From: Brasenia schreberi | Lineage: Eukaryota; Streptophyta; Magnoliopsida; Nymphaeales; Cabombaceae | Direction of reading: 5' to 3' | DNA: 64,000 bases | Assembly (NCBI GenBank): GCA_036023115.1 | Contig: JAYKKT010000080.1 | Location: 6,833,501 to 6,897,500 of the forward strand | In this document: piece after piece, positions 22,838 to 32,911 of the stretch | Numbering within the stretch: position 1 is the stretch's first letter | Layout of the letters: the number at the start of each line of letters is the position of its first letter | Notes under the pieces: generated by a model | Databases searched by the model: none | What the model saw: the letters and a program-made list of their open reading frames with translations, nothing else | Told to the model about the DNA's origin: nothing | Made by a program: the position numbers and the translations under genes

Positions 22838-23845
22838 ATGTGGAACAATATGGCTATACATATTAGGAAAGTGGCGAAAGATGTGTTAGGGGTATCTGAG
22901 GGAGGTGTACCAGTACAAAAAGAAGCTTGGTGGTGGAGTGAAGTAGTACAAAATAAAATCAAGGCAAAGAGGGCATATTACAAATTACATTATGCGAAGA
23001 AAACTAGTGAAACTTTAGAAGCTTATAAGAAAGCAAAGAAGGAAGCAAAAAAGGCCGTTAGTGAAGCAAAAGCTAAGATTTGGGAGGACTTATATAAAAA
23101 ACTCAACTCAAAAGAGGGTGAAAGAGATATTTTTAGGATAGCTAGGGCTAGAGATAAGAAAACTAAAGATCTTAAGAAAACTAAAGATCTCAAGTATGTT
23201 AGATGCATAAAAGACGAGGATGAAAAAATTCTAGTGGCAAATGATGATATAAGAAATAGATGGAAAAACTATTTTTATAATCTTTTTAATGAAAATAAAG
23301 ATGTTAGTATTAGTTTAGGAGATTTAGCCAAGTCAGAAAAGTATATAAACCTCAATTTCTACCGACGTATTCAAAAGAATGAAGTCAAAGAGGCTCTTAA
23401 ACATATGAAGGGTGGTAAATCGGTAGGACCGGATAATATTCCTATAGAAGTTTGGAAAATACTAGGAGAATTAGGAATCACTTGGCTCACAAGACTATTT
23501 AATGAAATATGGAAAAACCAAAAGATGTCCGAGGAATGGAGAGCAAGTACACTTATACCCATATATAAGAACAAGGCAGACATTCAAAATTGTGCGAATT
23601 ATCGAGGTATCAAGTTAATGAGTCATACTATGAAATTATGGGAAAGAATTATCGAACGTAGGTTAAGACAAGTATCAAGTACAACAGAGAACCAATTTGG
23701 ATTTATGCCAGGTAGATCTACTATTGAAGCGATTCACCTTTTGAGACGTCTTATGGAACATTTTAGAGCAAAAAAGAAAGACCTTCACATGATATTTATT
23801 GATCTAGAAAAAGCTTATGATAGGGTACCGAGGGAGGTTCTTTAG
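22838..23845 (+). pseudogene. LINE B linker and N-terminal reverse transcriptase
   Basis: The first about 130 codons are a lysine-rich linker (for example [18 protein letters not shown]). RT blocks follow: [75 protein letters not shown] and [18 protein letters not shown] then replaces the conserved tryptophan of the next block (RTLEKRG). An in-frame 18-bp duplication at 23156-23191 (KTKDLK twice) is specific to this copy. Confidence 0.9.
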
Positions 23846-23905
23846 AGAACTTTGGAAAAAAGAGGTATCCCATTGACATATATTAACCTTATAAGAGACA
23901 TGTAT

Positions 23906-24303
23906 ATACTTGTTGCAAAGAAGCTCCTAAATGCTAAGATTAAGCCCTATATTCCCGATTTCAGGCTCGCATTTGAGCATTTCTGTATTCATGCTGGTGG
24001 CCGGGCTGTCATAGATGAGCTGGAGAAGAATCTCCAATTGCTCCCTGTCCATGTTGAGGCATCAAGAATGACTCTTCATCGATGGGGGAACACTTCATCC
24101 AGCTCAATTTGGTACGAGCTGTCCTATATTGAGGCTAAAGGGAGGATGAGGAAAGGGCACCGGGTTTGGCAGATCGCTTTTGGAAGCGGATTCAAATGCA
24201 ACAGTGCTGTGTGGCAGGCTTTGCGGACATTGCGGCCATCAGCCGGAAATCCATGGGAAGATTGCATTGATAGATATCCCATATGGGTCAATTATGATGG
24301 CTA
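23906..24303 (+). pseudogene. KCS: C-terminal fragment of 3-ketoacyl-CoA synthase (KCS20/KCS2-like) inside LINE B
   Basis: About 131 codons match the end of a plant 3-ketoacyl-CoA synthase, the condensing enzyme that elongates very-long-chain fatty acids in the ER for waxes, suberin and lipids. Visible blocks are [40 protein letters not shown] (catalytic His), [17 protein letters not shown] (catalytic Asn), [18 protein letters not shown] and CIDRYPIWV, then a TAG. The family is about 490-530 residues long, so only the last quarter is present and the active-site Cys region is missing. No internal stop or frameshift is seen. The reading frame continues from the LINE RT ([15 protein letters not shown]), making an in-frame chimera from the ATG at 23852. 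No poly(A) tract follows, which argues against simple retrocopying. Confidence 0.92.
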
Positions 24304-25087
24304 GGTTTTGTATCTGATAGGCAGATATAGTTGCTTCTTCTTCTTCTTGGTGCAGGAGGATGTAGGTTATTTGATAGTTTAGTTTGGGATTAGTTGATTG
24401 GCTTCATTCAGACAACTCTTTGAGATTCACCCATCTGATGTGCGTATTCTTATCTTACCTGTTTTCGTGTCATGGTTGTCATTCATGCTGTGTTTCAGAG
24501 AGAGCTCATCTATATTGTGTGATACCGTTTTCATAGTTATGTCTAAGCTGCATCATTGTGCGCCCAATTATGTTACCTTTGTGTTCTCTCTGATGTTATT
24601 ACTGATAAATGTGTTATAGGGAGCTTCTGTAATTGGAACTTTCTTGGGTTTTTTCCCTATTGAATCTTTATTAATGTGAGTTATCCTTTTACAGTTTTAC
24701 TAGCTTCAAGAAAAAACTTATCAACTACCTTCTAATTGGAGAATAGTTATAAGCTGTCGGAGACATTGTTTACATTCACATGTTAGCTTTGGAATTGCTC
24801 TCCATGGATGATTTCACTTCAATATGTTACTGACCTGTGAAGCTTTTAAAAATCGTTGATTGGAAACTTTGCATGTAGATTAAGAAACAGTCATATGTCT
24901 CTGAAGGAGAGTGACGCTAATATCTTTATTATAGCAATCTATAAAAATGTAATTACTCTATTCAACTCGAAAGCACATGAAGTTTAGGAACCATCTTGGA
25001 ATATTCATGAGTTAATTGATCTGAAAGACCTTAGGATATTATGTGATGACAAAGTTGAAAGCAAGTGGATGAGCATCTAGATAGCGA
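24304..25087 (+). other. Rest of the insert in LINE B (probable KCS 3' flank)
   Basis: The 784 bases between the KCS stop and the point where LINE homology resumes have no recognised gene. The T-rich start is compatible with a KCS 3' untranslated region and downstream DNA. Near 24975-25012 it shares an about 38-base similarity with 21485-21522, just upstream of LINE B. Confidence 0.5.
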
Positions 25088-26011
25088 TTGGTAGTGAGGA
25101 CTCATGAAGGAACGACAGACTTCTTTGAAGTTAATATTGGGTTACATCAAGGATCAACTTTAAGTCCATACTTATTTATAATGGTGATGGATGAGTTAAC
25201 AAAACATATTCAAGATGAAGTACCTTGGTGTATGTTATTTGCAGATGACATTGTATTAGTGGAGGAGTCTAAGGAAAAAGTTAATAGAAAATTGAAACTA
25301 TGGAGAGAAACATTAGAAAGAAAAGGCCTCTGACTTAGTAGAACAAAGACAGAATATATGGAATGTAAGTTTGATCATTTGGCTACTTAAGAGGACATAG
25401 AAATTAAAATTGGCACACATTACATTCCCCAAAAGGAAAGTTTTAAATACCTAGGGTCAATTTTTCAAAGTGATGGAAGAATTGATGGAGATGTTACACA
25501 TAGAATTAATGCTGGTTGGTTAAAATGGAGAGGAGCATCAGGTATTCTTTGTGATAAGAAGATACCATTAAAATTAAAAGGTAAATATTATAGAGCAGCA
25601 ATTAGGCCTGCCATGTTTTATGGTTCTGAGTGTTGGGCAGTTAATCATCAACATGTACAAAAGATGTCTGTGACAGAAATGAAGATGTTGAGATGGATGA
25701 GTGGTCATACAAGAAAAGATCGTATACATAATGAGGTTATTAGAAACAAATTAGGAGTGGCACCAATAGAGGATAAAATGAGAGAACATCGTTTAAGATG
25801 GTTTGGACATATAGAAAGAAGATCAAAAGAAGAACCTGTAAGAAGGTTAGAAAAACTAAATTTGGAAAGTATTAAAAGAGGTAGAGGACGACCACAAAAG
25901 TGTTGGAAAGAAACAATAAAGAATGATCTAGCTTATTGGGAGTTAACTGCTAACATGGCACACGATAGGGATCTGTGGAAACAAAGAATCCATGTAGCCG
26001 ACCCCATCTAG
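25088..26011 (+). pseudogene. LINE B C-terminal reverse transcriptase and tail domain
   Basis: The frame resumes at VRTHEGTTDFFEVNIGLHQG and includes STLSPYLFIMVMDELTKH, the active-site box LFADDIVLVEESKEK, then a stop (25331-25333) where LINE C has Arg, another near 25390, and the C-terminal region MFYGSECWAVNHQHVQKMSV...MLRWMSGHTRKDRI...HRLRWFGHIERRS...KRGRGRPQKCW. The end at 26011 is 29 bases before the end of the (TTG)n tail. Confidence 0.9.
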
Positions 26012-26159
26012 TATAGGAAAAGGCTTAGTTGTTGTTGTTGTATATTTATATAACTATTCTACATTATTAATTTCTTAAAAAATTATTCTACGGTTCTACC
26101 AATTAGCTTCTTATACTGTTCAAAGATTTAGACCTTGCAAATGGATTGGAGAAGTCGAA

Positions 26160-26640
26160 ACCCCTCATAAACCAAACTGTGCCGCTTTGGCTCGGCCCGG
26201 TATGGCTCTCGACGAGCCCATTCATGCTTAAATTTACAGTCTAAATGAGCTCATAAAGTTACAGAAACTGAACATGAACAATGCTTTTGCCTTATACGTT
26301 TTCGATTAAATCATATAAGCTTGCCTATCAAAAAAAATGTAAACTCGTTTCAGCTCACTTCATATAAGCTTGCTTACTTAAGCACATAGAAGTTTTTTTT
26401 TTCTTATTTGCTACGAAACCATGTTGCATAATGCAATTAAAATTTATTAAATCTCTCAACTTTTCAAGAAGATTGTATAAAATATTAAATTTTGAATTAG
26501 TTTCTAATTAGAAGTTTTAAGTTTCTATTGAATTTTGAGCAGTTACTTTGTTAACTTTAACAAGCAGCTTACATTCAGCTCGTGTTGAGCTCATGGTCAG
26601 CTCAGCTCAATGAAAGCTAATGGGCTTGTTTCGCTTGAAG
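26160..26640. repeat. GAGCTC/AGCTTG-rich degenerate repeat region
   Basis: CAGCTCACTTCATATAAGC, GTTGAGCTCATGG and related words recur, similar in style to 6290-6720. Probably subterminal DNA of a small DNA transposon; ends not fixed. Confidence 0.4.
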
Positions 26641-27699
26641 CCTAAGTTCTCCACGTTAGGAAGATGGTGTCTCCCCACATGAGCATGCCGAGCTTCTCAC
26701 ATAATGCATCAATCGAACCAAAAGTAATACATGAAACGGGGTCCTCTAGCCAAATTGGTGGATTTTGGTTATTGAAAAAATGCCTCTTTTCTCATGGCGA
26801 AAAGGAAGGATACTACATATCAGAAAATCGGCACGTGGTATGTTCAATTCCGGGGGTGTGCATACAAGTGTGTGTATATGCAAGCATGTTAGACTTCAGC
26901 TTCCCATTATGACCAAAAACAATTCTAGTGACTTAGGTTAAAACTACATAACCTTTCAGTGGCGTTACAAAGGTTCCAGTCTTTCAGATAAATGAGATTG
27001 ATGTGCAGAAATGTTCAAAAGAAATGCCCAATTTGAACACAATCATAACACTCGATTCTGTCAAGGTCCGAAGATAAAATGCAAACATCACTAGAAAAAG
27101 GGAATGATGATACATTTTGAGATTTCAGTTGTATGTTTGTATACGCCTCTCTATGAATAAAAACTTAATTTTCATGTGCATGTGTATAAGAGAGAATATG
27201 GTGTCACTGACGAAGTTAAAACGTCAATAGCTCAATGAAAAAAGTAAAAATGCGGTCTCAACGTCCCTTCTGTTTACACTAGAAAAACCATATCTCGTTT
27301 TGATAAATAATTTCCTTTATACGACGACAAATCAATCAATGGAAACCTAATTCAGATATACATCGAATCCAAACTGAAGCATCACTTCCCACATAACGTA
27401 ATCGTTTGACTAATTCACCGCCACCAAAGGCATCAGCCCACATAACCAAATTACTTCAGATTATCCCGAAAACCCCAAATGAAAGAGATGATGAAACCCA
27501 TCCTCAGAAAAGGAATCGGCCCACAAAACCAAGTCTTCTATCGCACTTAACTTCAAGCACCGCCTATGAGCAAGCTAGGGAGAAACAAAGCAGAACACCA
27601 TGCACAAGACATACAGACACGCAAAGAGGGTACCTTTGGAACTCGTTTGCCCGTGAGTTTCTTGTCCATCCGTCGTATTGCCTTGTCCTTTTCGGTGGT

Positions 27700-27990
27700 C
27701 TCTTTTGCTCCATGCTTCTCTACTCAGGCTCTAGCCTTCGTCTCCTTCGCCCACAAGAAATTCTCTACTCAGGCTCTAGCCTTCGTCTCCTTCGCCCACA
27801 AGAAAGCACTAAGAGAAAACAGATCCCGTGAGTGAACGAGGAAATAATGTCACATGACACCATCCAAAGGGCACCTCGCACCAAATTACGAAGACAATTC
27901 ATGCCTGAGAGTGACCGGTAGGGGTGTTCGAACCGATTCAACCGAACTAAACCTGTAGTTCGGTTCGGCTCGATTCTTTTATTACGGGTT
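27700..27990 (-). repeat. Promoter-like cassette, copy I (partial)
   Basis: Compared with copies II and III, the shared part includes GGGCGAAGGAGACGAAGGCT (minus strand), the GTGAGTGAACGA...GAATGTCACATGA-type border, the CATGCCTGAG word and an outer TAGGGGTGTTCGAACCG end. A 45-bp exact tandem duplication lies at 27716-27805. The part further left (27400-27700) is not shared with the other copies. The gene of origin is unknown. Confidence 0.6.
27716..27805. repeat. Exact 45-bp tandem duplication
   Basis: The unit TTCTCTACTCAGGCTCTAGC... occurs twice with a period of 45 bases and only an end-base difference. 45 is a multiple of three, so a reading frame through it is kept. It lies in cassette copy I. 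Confidence 0.9.
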
Positions 27991-30640
27991 TTGGTTCAGT
28001 TTGGTTTGAAAATGAAAAAGAGAGTATTATCATTGTGCGTGCGTATAGCTCTAATTTTCGTAAATACCCAAAATACTTCGATATTTTCTTTTTTTCTATT
28101 TTATCTCTTGTTTTGATGACCTATTTTCATTCGATTTTCATCCGATAAAACTGATATAGCCTTATTTGCACTCAACTATCACTAATTAGCTACTTACAAA
28201 TTGAAGAACCTAGTTAACATCAAACACAATAAAAAAGAAAACATTGAAGAGATGATCGATCTAGCTGATTTTTAATTTTTTTGAATTTGTAAGGTTGGCT
28301 CATAATAAGATCTTTGTATTTTTGTTGTTTTGTCTGTTTTCTTTGAGTTTCTTCAATATTTGAAAATGATTACGGGTTTGCATAAAATCTCATTAGTTAC
28401 CGAAATTTCACGTTGAAATGTAGTACTACTTATCTCTCTTTGTGGAGAGATGCACGTGTCTCCTCCTTAAGTGAGAGACATTCTTGTCTAGTGTCCTTTT
28501 TAATCGAACATAGTATCATGATACACTATTAACCTTATTATAGAAGAGCAAACATGTAGACATAATAAGTTGAGATATAAGAATATATTATTGTAATTTG
28601 TAACATTCACATAAACCTTTACGAGTTCAACATTCTCCTTAAATACAATGTTTCGATAAAATTATCAACTATTGATCCATTTTAAAAGAATCTAGACATA
28701 GAGAAGGATACTCCATGTATTACTGGTCACATAGGAGAGGATGCATGACTGTTTATAATGGAGACCGTTTGGAGAAAGTTAAGAAATCATCCACAATAAG
28801 GTATATTTATTAAGATATTGGATGAGTAATTGAGTTTTGAGCATACTAACTTACATGAACTACCCATTCATCGTTCAAAAAATAGTTCATCTAATCAATC
28901 TACAAGACTTATTAGATTTGGAGCATGCAGATAGAATTGCCTCGTAAAGAGGAAGGCATGGGCATACACGTGATATGCTTCTGATGTTATAGGTCATTCC
29001 TCTATAAGGAATTAAATATTATTGAAGATGAAAATTATAGGTACAAGTCATTGATATACTTTTAAAATAAGGAGAGAAGTGGTAGCATGAAGCTTCTAAA
29101 GAATACTTCAAGATGGTGGTACGTAGGTGTAAACACCCTAAAATATTTTTCAAATAGATCAGGACATAGTTTGAAAATCCATGATTTGAACATATCTTCC
29201 AAATTTCATAAAATTTCAAACATCATTTTCGAAATAAATGTTTTAGGAAAACATTATTGAAAACCTCGAAACCGCCAAAAATCAAATTTGAAAATTTGAA
29301 AAGGAATGTTGATCTACCCAAAGATAGAACAAAGCCTGAACCAGTAGGGGACGAAATTTTTTGGAAAAGCAAGGATGAAATCAAGAGCAAGCATTCCAAA
29401 TCTTTTGGAATTAAGTTCACGATTTTTGCAAAACTTTTGGAATTGAAAATTGATTTTGAAAACTTATTGGATCTCAAATAATTTTCAAAGCACCTATATC
29501 GACCCTTAAGTATCGGTTCAAGAAGGTCTATGGAGAAAAGAATTCACTTACCCACAATCTCCAAAAAAAAGTCAGAAATTATCTTTGCTAGTTTGAGCAA
29601 ACTAGCTGGCATGCTCACACGCTCGTAATTTGCGAATTTAGTTTCAAGTCTCTACATAAGATTCTGAACAAAAATTCACATCTACAGTAGGCATGACATA
29701 TATACACAAGTGTTCATAGATGATTATTATGTTGATGTTGCTATTTGACGTATTGCATATATAAATTCAATTATGGTTACTACGTAGAACATAACATTAG
29801 TACTCTTTATAAGAAGGTAGACAACATTTGTGCTCCAAATTTCTTTCATTACAATCATCTACATATACGATGTTTGAACATTATTAAATAACATTCTACA
29901 TATAACCCAAACAAAAAATGTCATGCAATATCACAATCATCTTCATCAAGTGTCAATTGGTTTATTCTTTTGTGGTATTGCTCATACATCTAACAATATA
30001 AAGTCAACCAATAATGACCGCGACACAAGCTTTGATTGTACAGAAATCATTGTAAGTGACTCACGTACCACAATAATATGTTGGTATAAAAAATTCAATG
30101 AAGAAAAGTTAGTATGTGAGATTAAAGCAAAATAAAGTTGACAATACTATTAATATAGATATAATGATTCGTTTACCTATATATAGAATTATGTATTATG
30201 CTACCTAAATAGAGTAGGACGAGAAAGATACAATTGATTGCTAGAATCTCTCAAACTAAATCGATGTGCTCTAAATATATAACTCTTGTACAACTCGTTA
30301 TACTCGTAAGAGTAACGTGTTGGACTTGGTCGATGTCGACTCGAAGTTAGGTACATGCCTTTCGAATTGCGTGTGTTTTATACTTTGAGAAAGGGGCAAA
30401 TACTCGTATGTACTTATAACATAGCTCTGATTTCTCTAAGATAAGTCCGCAATGGCCATTCGCACCAATAAGTTTTTTTCTAATTATTGCTTCTCCTTTT
30501 GTTTTTCGTAGGTTTGTTTATGACGTACTTTAGATTTAAGGTGGTTACGTAGTACATGTTTATATTTGTTATATATTGGTTTATTATGTATATACTTTTT
30601 ACGGCTTTTAACAACATTATACTTCATGACGCCTTTAGCA
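27990..30640. other. AT-rich intergenic DNA, nothing identified
   Basis: No transposon protein or host gene motif was recognised. Two overlapping open frames on opposite strands at 29223-29481 (for example KPPKIKFENLKRNVDLPKDR on plus) have a lysine-rich look but match nothing I know. The stretch lies between two cassette copies. Confidence 0.4.
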
Positions 30641-32430
30641 TTTCAAAAAGGCTGTTGAAAAGGAACCAGACTGAACTGGATCAAATGACCGGTTTAGTTC
30701 GATTTAATCAGTTCAAAACACACATACCGCTCAGGCATGAATTGGCCTCATAATTTGGTGCGAGGTGGCCTTTTTATGGTGTAACATTGTTTCCTCGTTC
30801 ACTCACCGGATCTGTTTTACAAACTAAAACGTGGATTCTTACTATCGTTGCTTTCTTTGTTATAGTGGGTGAAGAAGACGAAGGCTTTGGCTCTTGGGGG
30901 GAGATTGAAACCGATAGTTTGGAGTTTCATGAACTAAATCCCTCATCGCTCGTTCTATCTCCCTCCAACAGATCGATCTGCCCTAAATTCTTTCTCTGTC
31001 TGCCTCCAACCCAAGGTCGATCCTCCCTTTGGTTTGTCTTCGCTGACGGTCGAGTTCTCAGTCGATGATCGATCGGTCAGAACCCACAAGAAAAAGGTGT
31101 TCCCTTTCTTCGTTTCAGTTCGCACGAGGCATGCTACTCCCACGCTATTTAAGCCGTCAGTATCCTCATCGTAAAGATACGTGTGAAACGATACCGAGAC
31201 ACGAAATGTTGAATAAAAGCATCAAGCGAGTAGTCATACAAGAAAAGCTTAAGCGGTCATTGTGCATGCGCGCACTATATGTATACCGCAGAGCGAGAGA
31301 GAAAGAGAGATTCAAACCAACAATTTCGGAGGTTCATCAACGAGATTGTCGATGAGCAATTCCTCAGCGCTTCCCTGTCTCCTCCAACGGATCGATCTGC
31401 CGTCAATTCTTCAATTGATCTCGCACAGGGTCGTTTCTCCGTTTGGGTTTTGGCAAGGAACACTGGAATTCTTAGTTGATGATCAATCTGCCAGAACCAA
31501 CGTGGAAAAGCTTTTCCCTCCCTCCGTTTCATTTCGTCAGAGCCACTCCCGCGCTATAACTTGGAGGGTTCCTGTTGCAAAGATTCGTATGAAACGACAC
31601 GAGACATGAAATGTTGAACCGAAGCATCAAGCCGGTGGTAATGCGAGGAAAGCTTAAGCAGTGGACGGACTATGCACAGATTATATGTTAACCTGAGAGA
31701 GAGAGAGAGAGAGTGCGCTCGGCCATAATGCGGTGAGTTAAACCCTCTTCAAGATCTTTTCCTTCATCCTACGATTTAGTTTCGTTTTTTGCTCTTTCAC
31801 GATTCTTTTGTTTTCCGTAGTTTCTTCGGTCTGGCATTCACTGGTTTAAAAACCAACGCTTGGTTGATATTCAGGAAATAGATTTTGCGTTCGTTGTTTT
31901 TAATGGAAAACGTTGTTCTTCTCAACCATCAAAATGTTGATGCTCTTTAGATCATTTAAATCTGATGCTCTTCAGCAAGCTGTTTGTACTTTGAAATCAG
32001 GCAATTGAGGGTTCAGTTTTTCAGAACGAACAGTTTACAGCAACGGTGGTGACTTCGAAACTAAAATTTTTGATGTCACGACAGGCATTCCGGTATGGCG
32101 TATAAGCCAATGATGACATTGAAGAGGTAACTTTAGATAACTAGCATTCGTTTATGGAATCTTTAGCAGTTTTCTCTATTTAGCTTGTCTCATTGGTGTC
32201 CGACGAAATGTTATCACAATCGAATTCAGATGGGCTTTCATCCGGATTGAATTGGTAGGAAATTGTATTTCGTTCCCCCGCTTCATAGTTTTCATCTTTT
32301 CAGTTTGCCAAATTAGTAGCTTCCTTGGACTATTGAAAAATGAATGAGAATTACCCCTGATGCAACAGAGTTTATTCCATTTCTTCTGCTGGTTTATCAA
32401 GCTCAAGACGGGACGGATGAGGCAGCTGGT
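30640..32430 (+). repeat. Promoter-like cassette, copy II
   Basis: This copy is inverted relative to copy III (49526-51980) and matches it along most of its length. It contains two diverged tandem units of about 395 bp (about 30900-31308 and 31309-31705). Each starts with GAGATTGAAACC or GAGATTCAAACC, contains GATCGATCTGCC, and has a CTATTTAAG or CTATAACTT TATA-like word before a shared downstream block. A GA tract and a CGGTGAGTTAAACCC donor-like site follow at about 31733. An intron-like stretch then ends in TTTTTCAG near 32023. This layout is that of a plant promoter, leader exon and first intron. No complete coding exon is present. Confidence 0.65.
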
Positions 32431-32911
32431 GCAATCCAGTTAGAAGATTTGCTATGTGATTGATTATTTATTATGCTCCTTTAGACACTACAATCATCAT
32501 ACATTAACATTAAAACGCAAGGAACTACGGTTCAGAAATGAACAAAATCCTTCAGTTTTGATTTGGCTCTCAACAAATCCACAACCAATTTGCAGGTTTG
32601 CTTCCTTGAAATGAATGAAACCAGGCCACGAACGTACCTAGTCTGTTGCCATCATCTCATGCCCTAAAGCGGAAAATGGACAAAGTAACAACATGAGATG
32701 AATAAATAGGAAAGTAAAATACATGATCAACTATAAATGAGATATTAGTTAGATTAATGTCCAAAGTAGAACTATTACAAACCTTTTGGATGCATATACA
32801 ACCAAAACTGCAAGCCGAGCAAGGAACACGTTTTGAACGCTATACAATCTTCATGAAGAGGAAGCCAACACTGCCAAAAGAAATAATATGTTCAATAGAC
32901 AATCAACCAGT

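Larger units (their letters stand above)
21607..26040 (+). mobile_element. LINE B: RTE-like LINE interrupted by a KCS-bearing insert
   Basis: The copy runs from TGTAAGGGATCACCC (21607) to GGCTTAGTTGTTGTTGTTG (26040). It has a short leader with two hairpins, an endonuclease frame (21710-22789), a linker and reverse transcriptase (22838-23845 and 25088-26011) and a (TTG)n tail. The order and motifs (EN of the APE type, RT, single-ORF layout) fit plant RTE LINEs, often labelled craniofacial development protein 2-like. An insert of about 1.18 kb at 23906-25087 splits the RT. It lacks the 5' minisatellite seen in LINE C. Stops at 22789, 23845, 25333 and 25390 make it non-autonomous. I found no convincing target-site duplication. 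Confidence 0.92.

Noticed and set aside
21590..26055. ATATAAACT and ATATAACT near the ends of LINE B as a target duplication
   Set aside because: Short, AT-rich, inexact and not directly adjacent to the element ends.
31262..31609. Open frames across the cassette promoter-like units
   Set aside because: Frames are not shared between the tandem units or between cassette copies, so they are unlikely to be coding.
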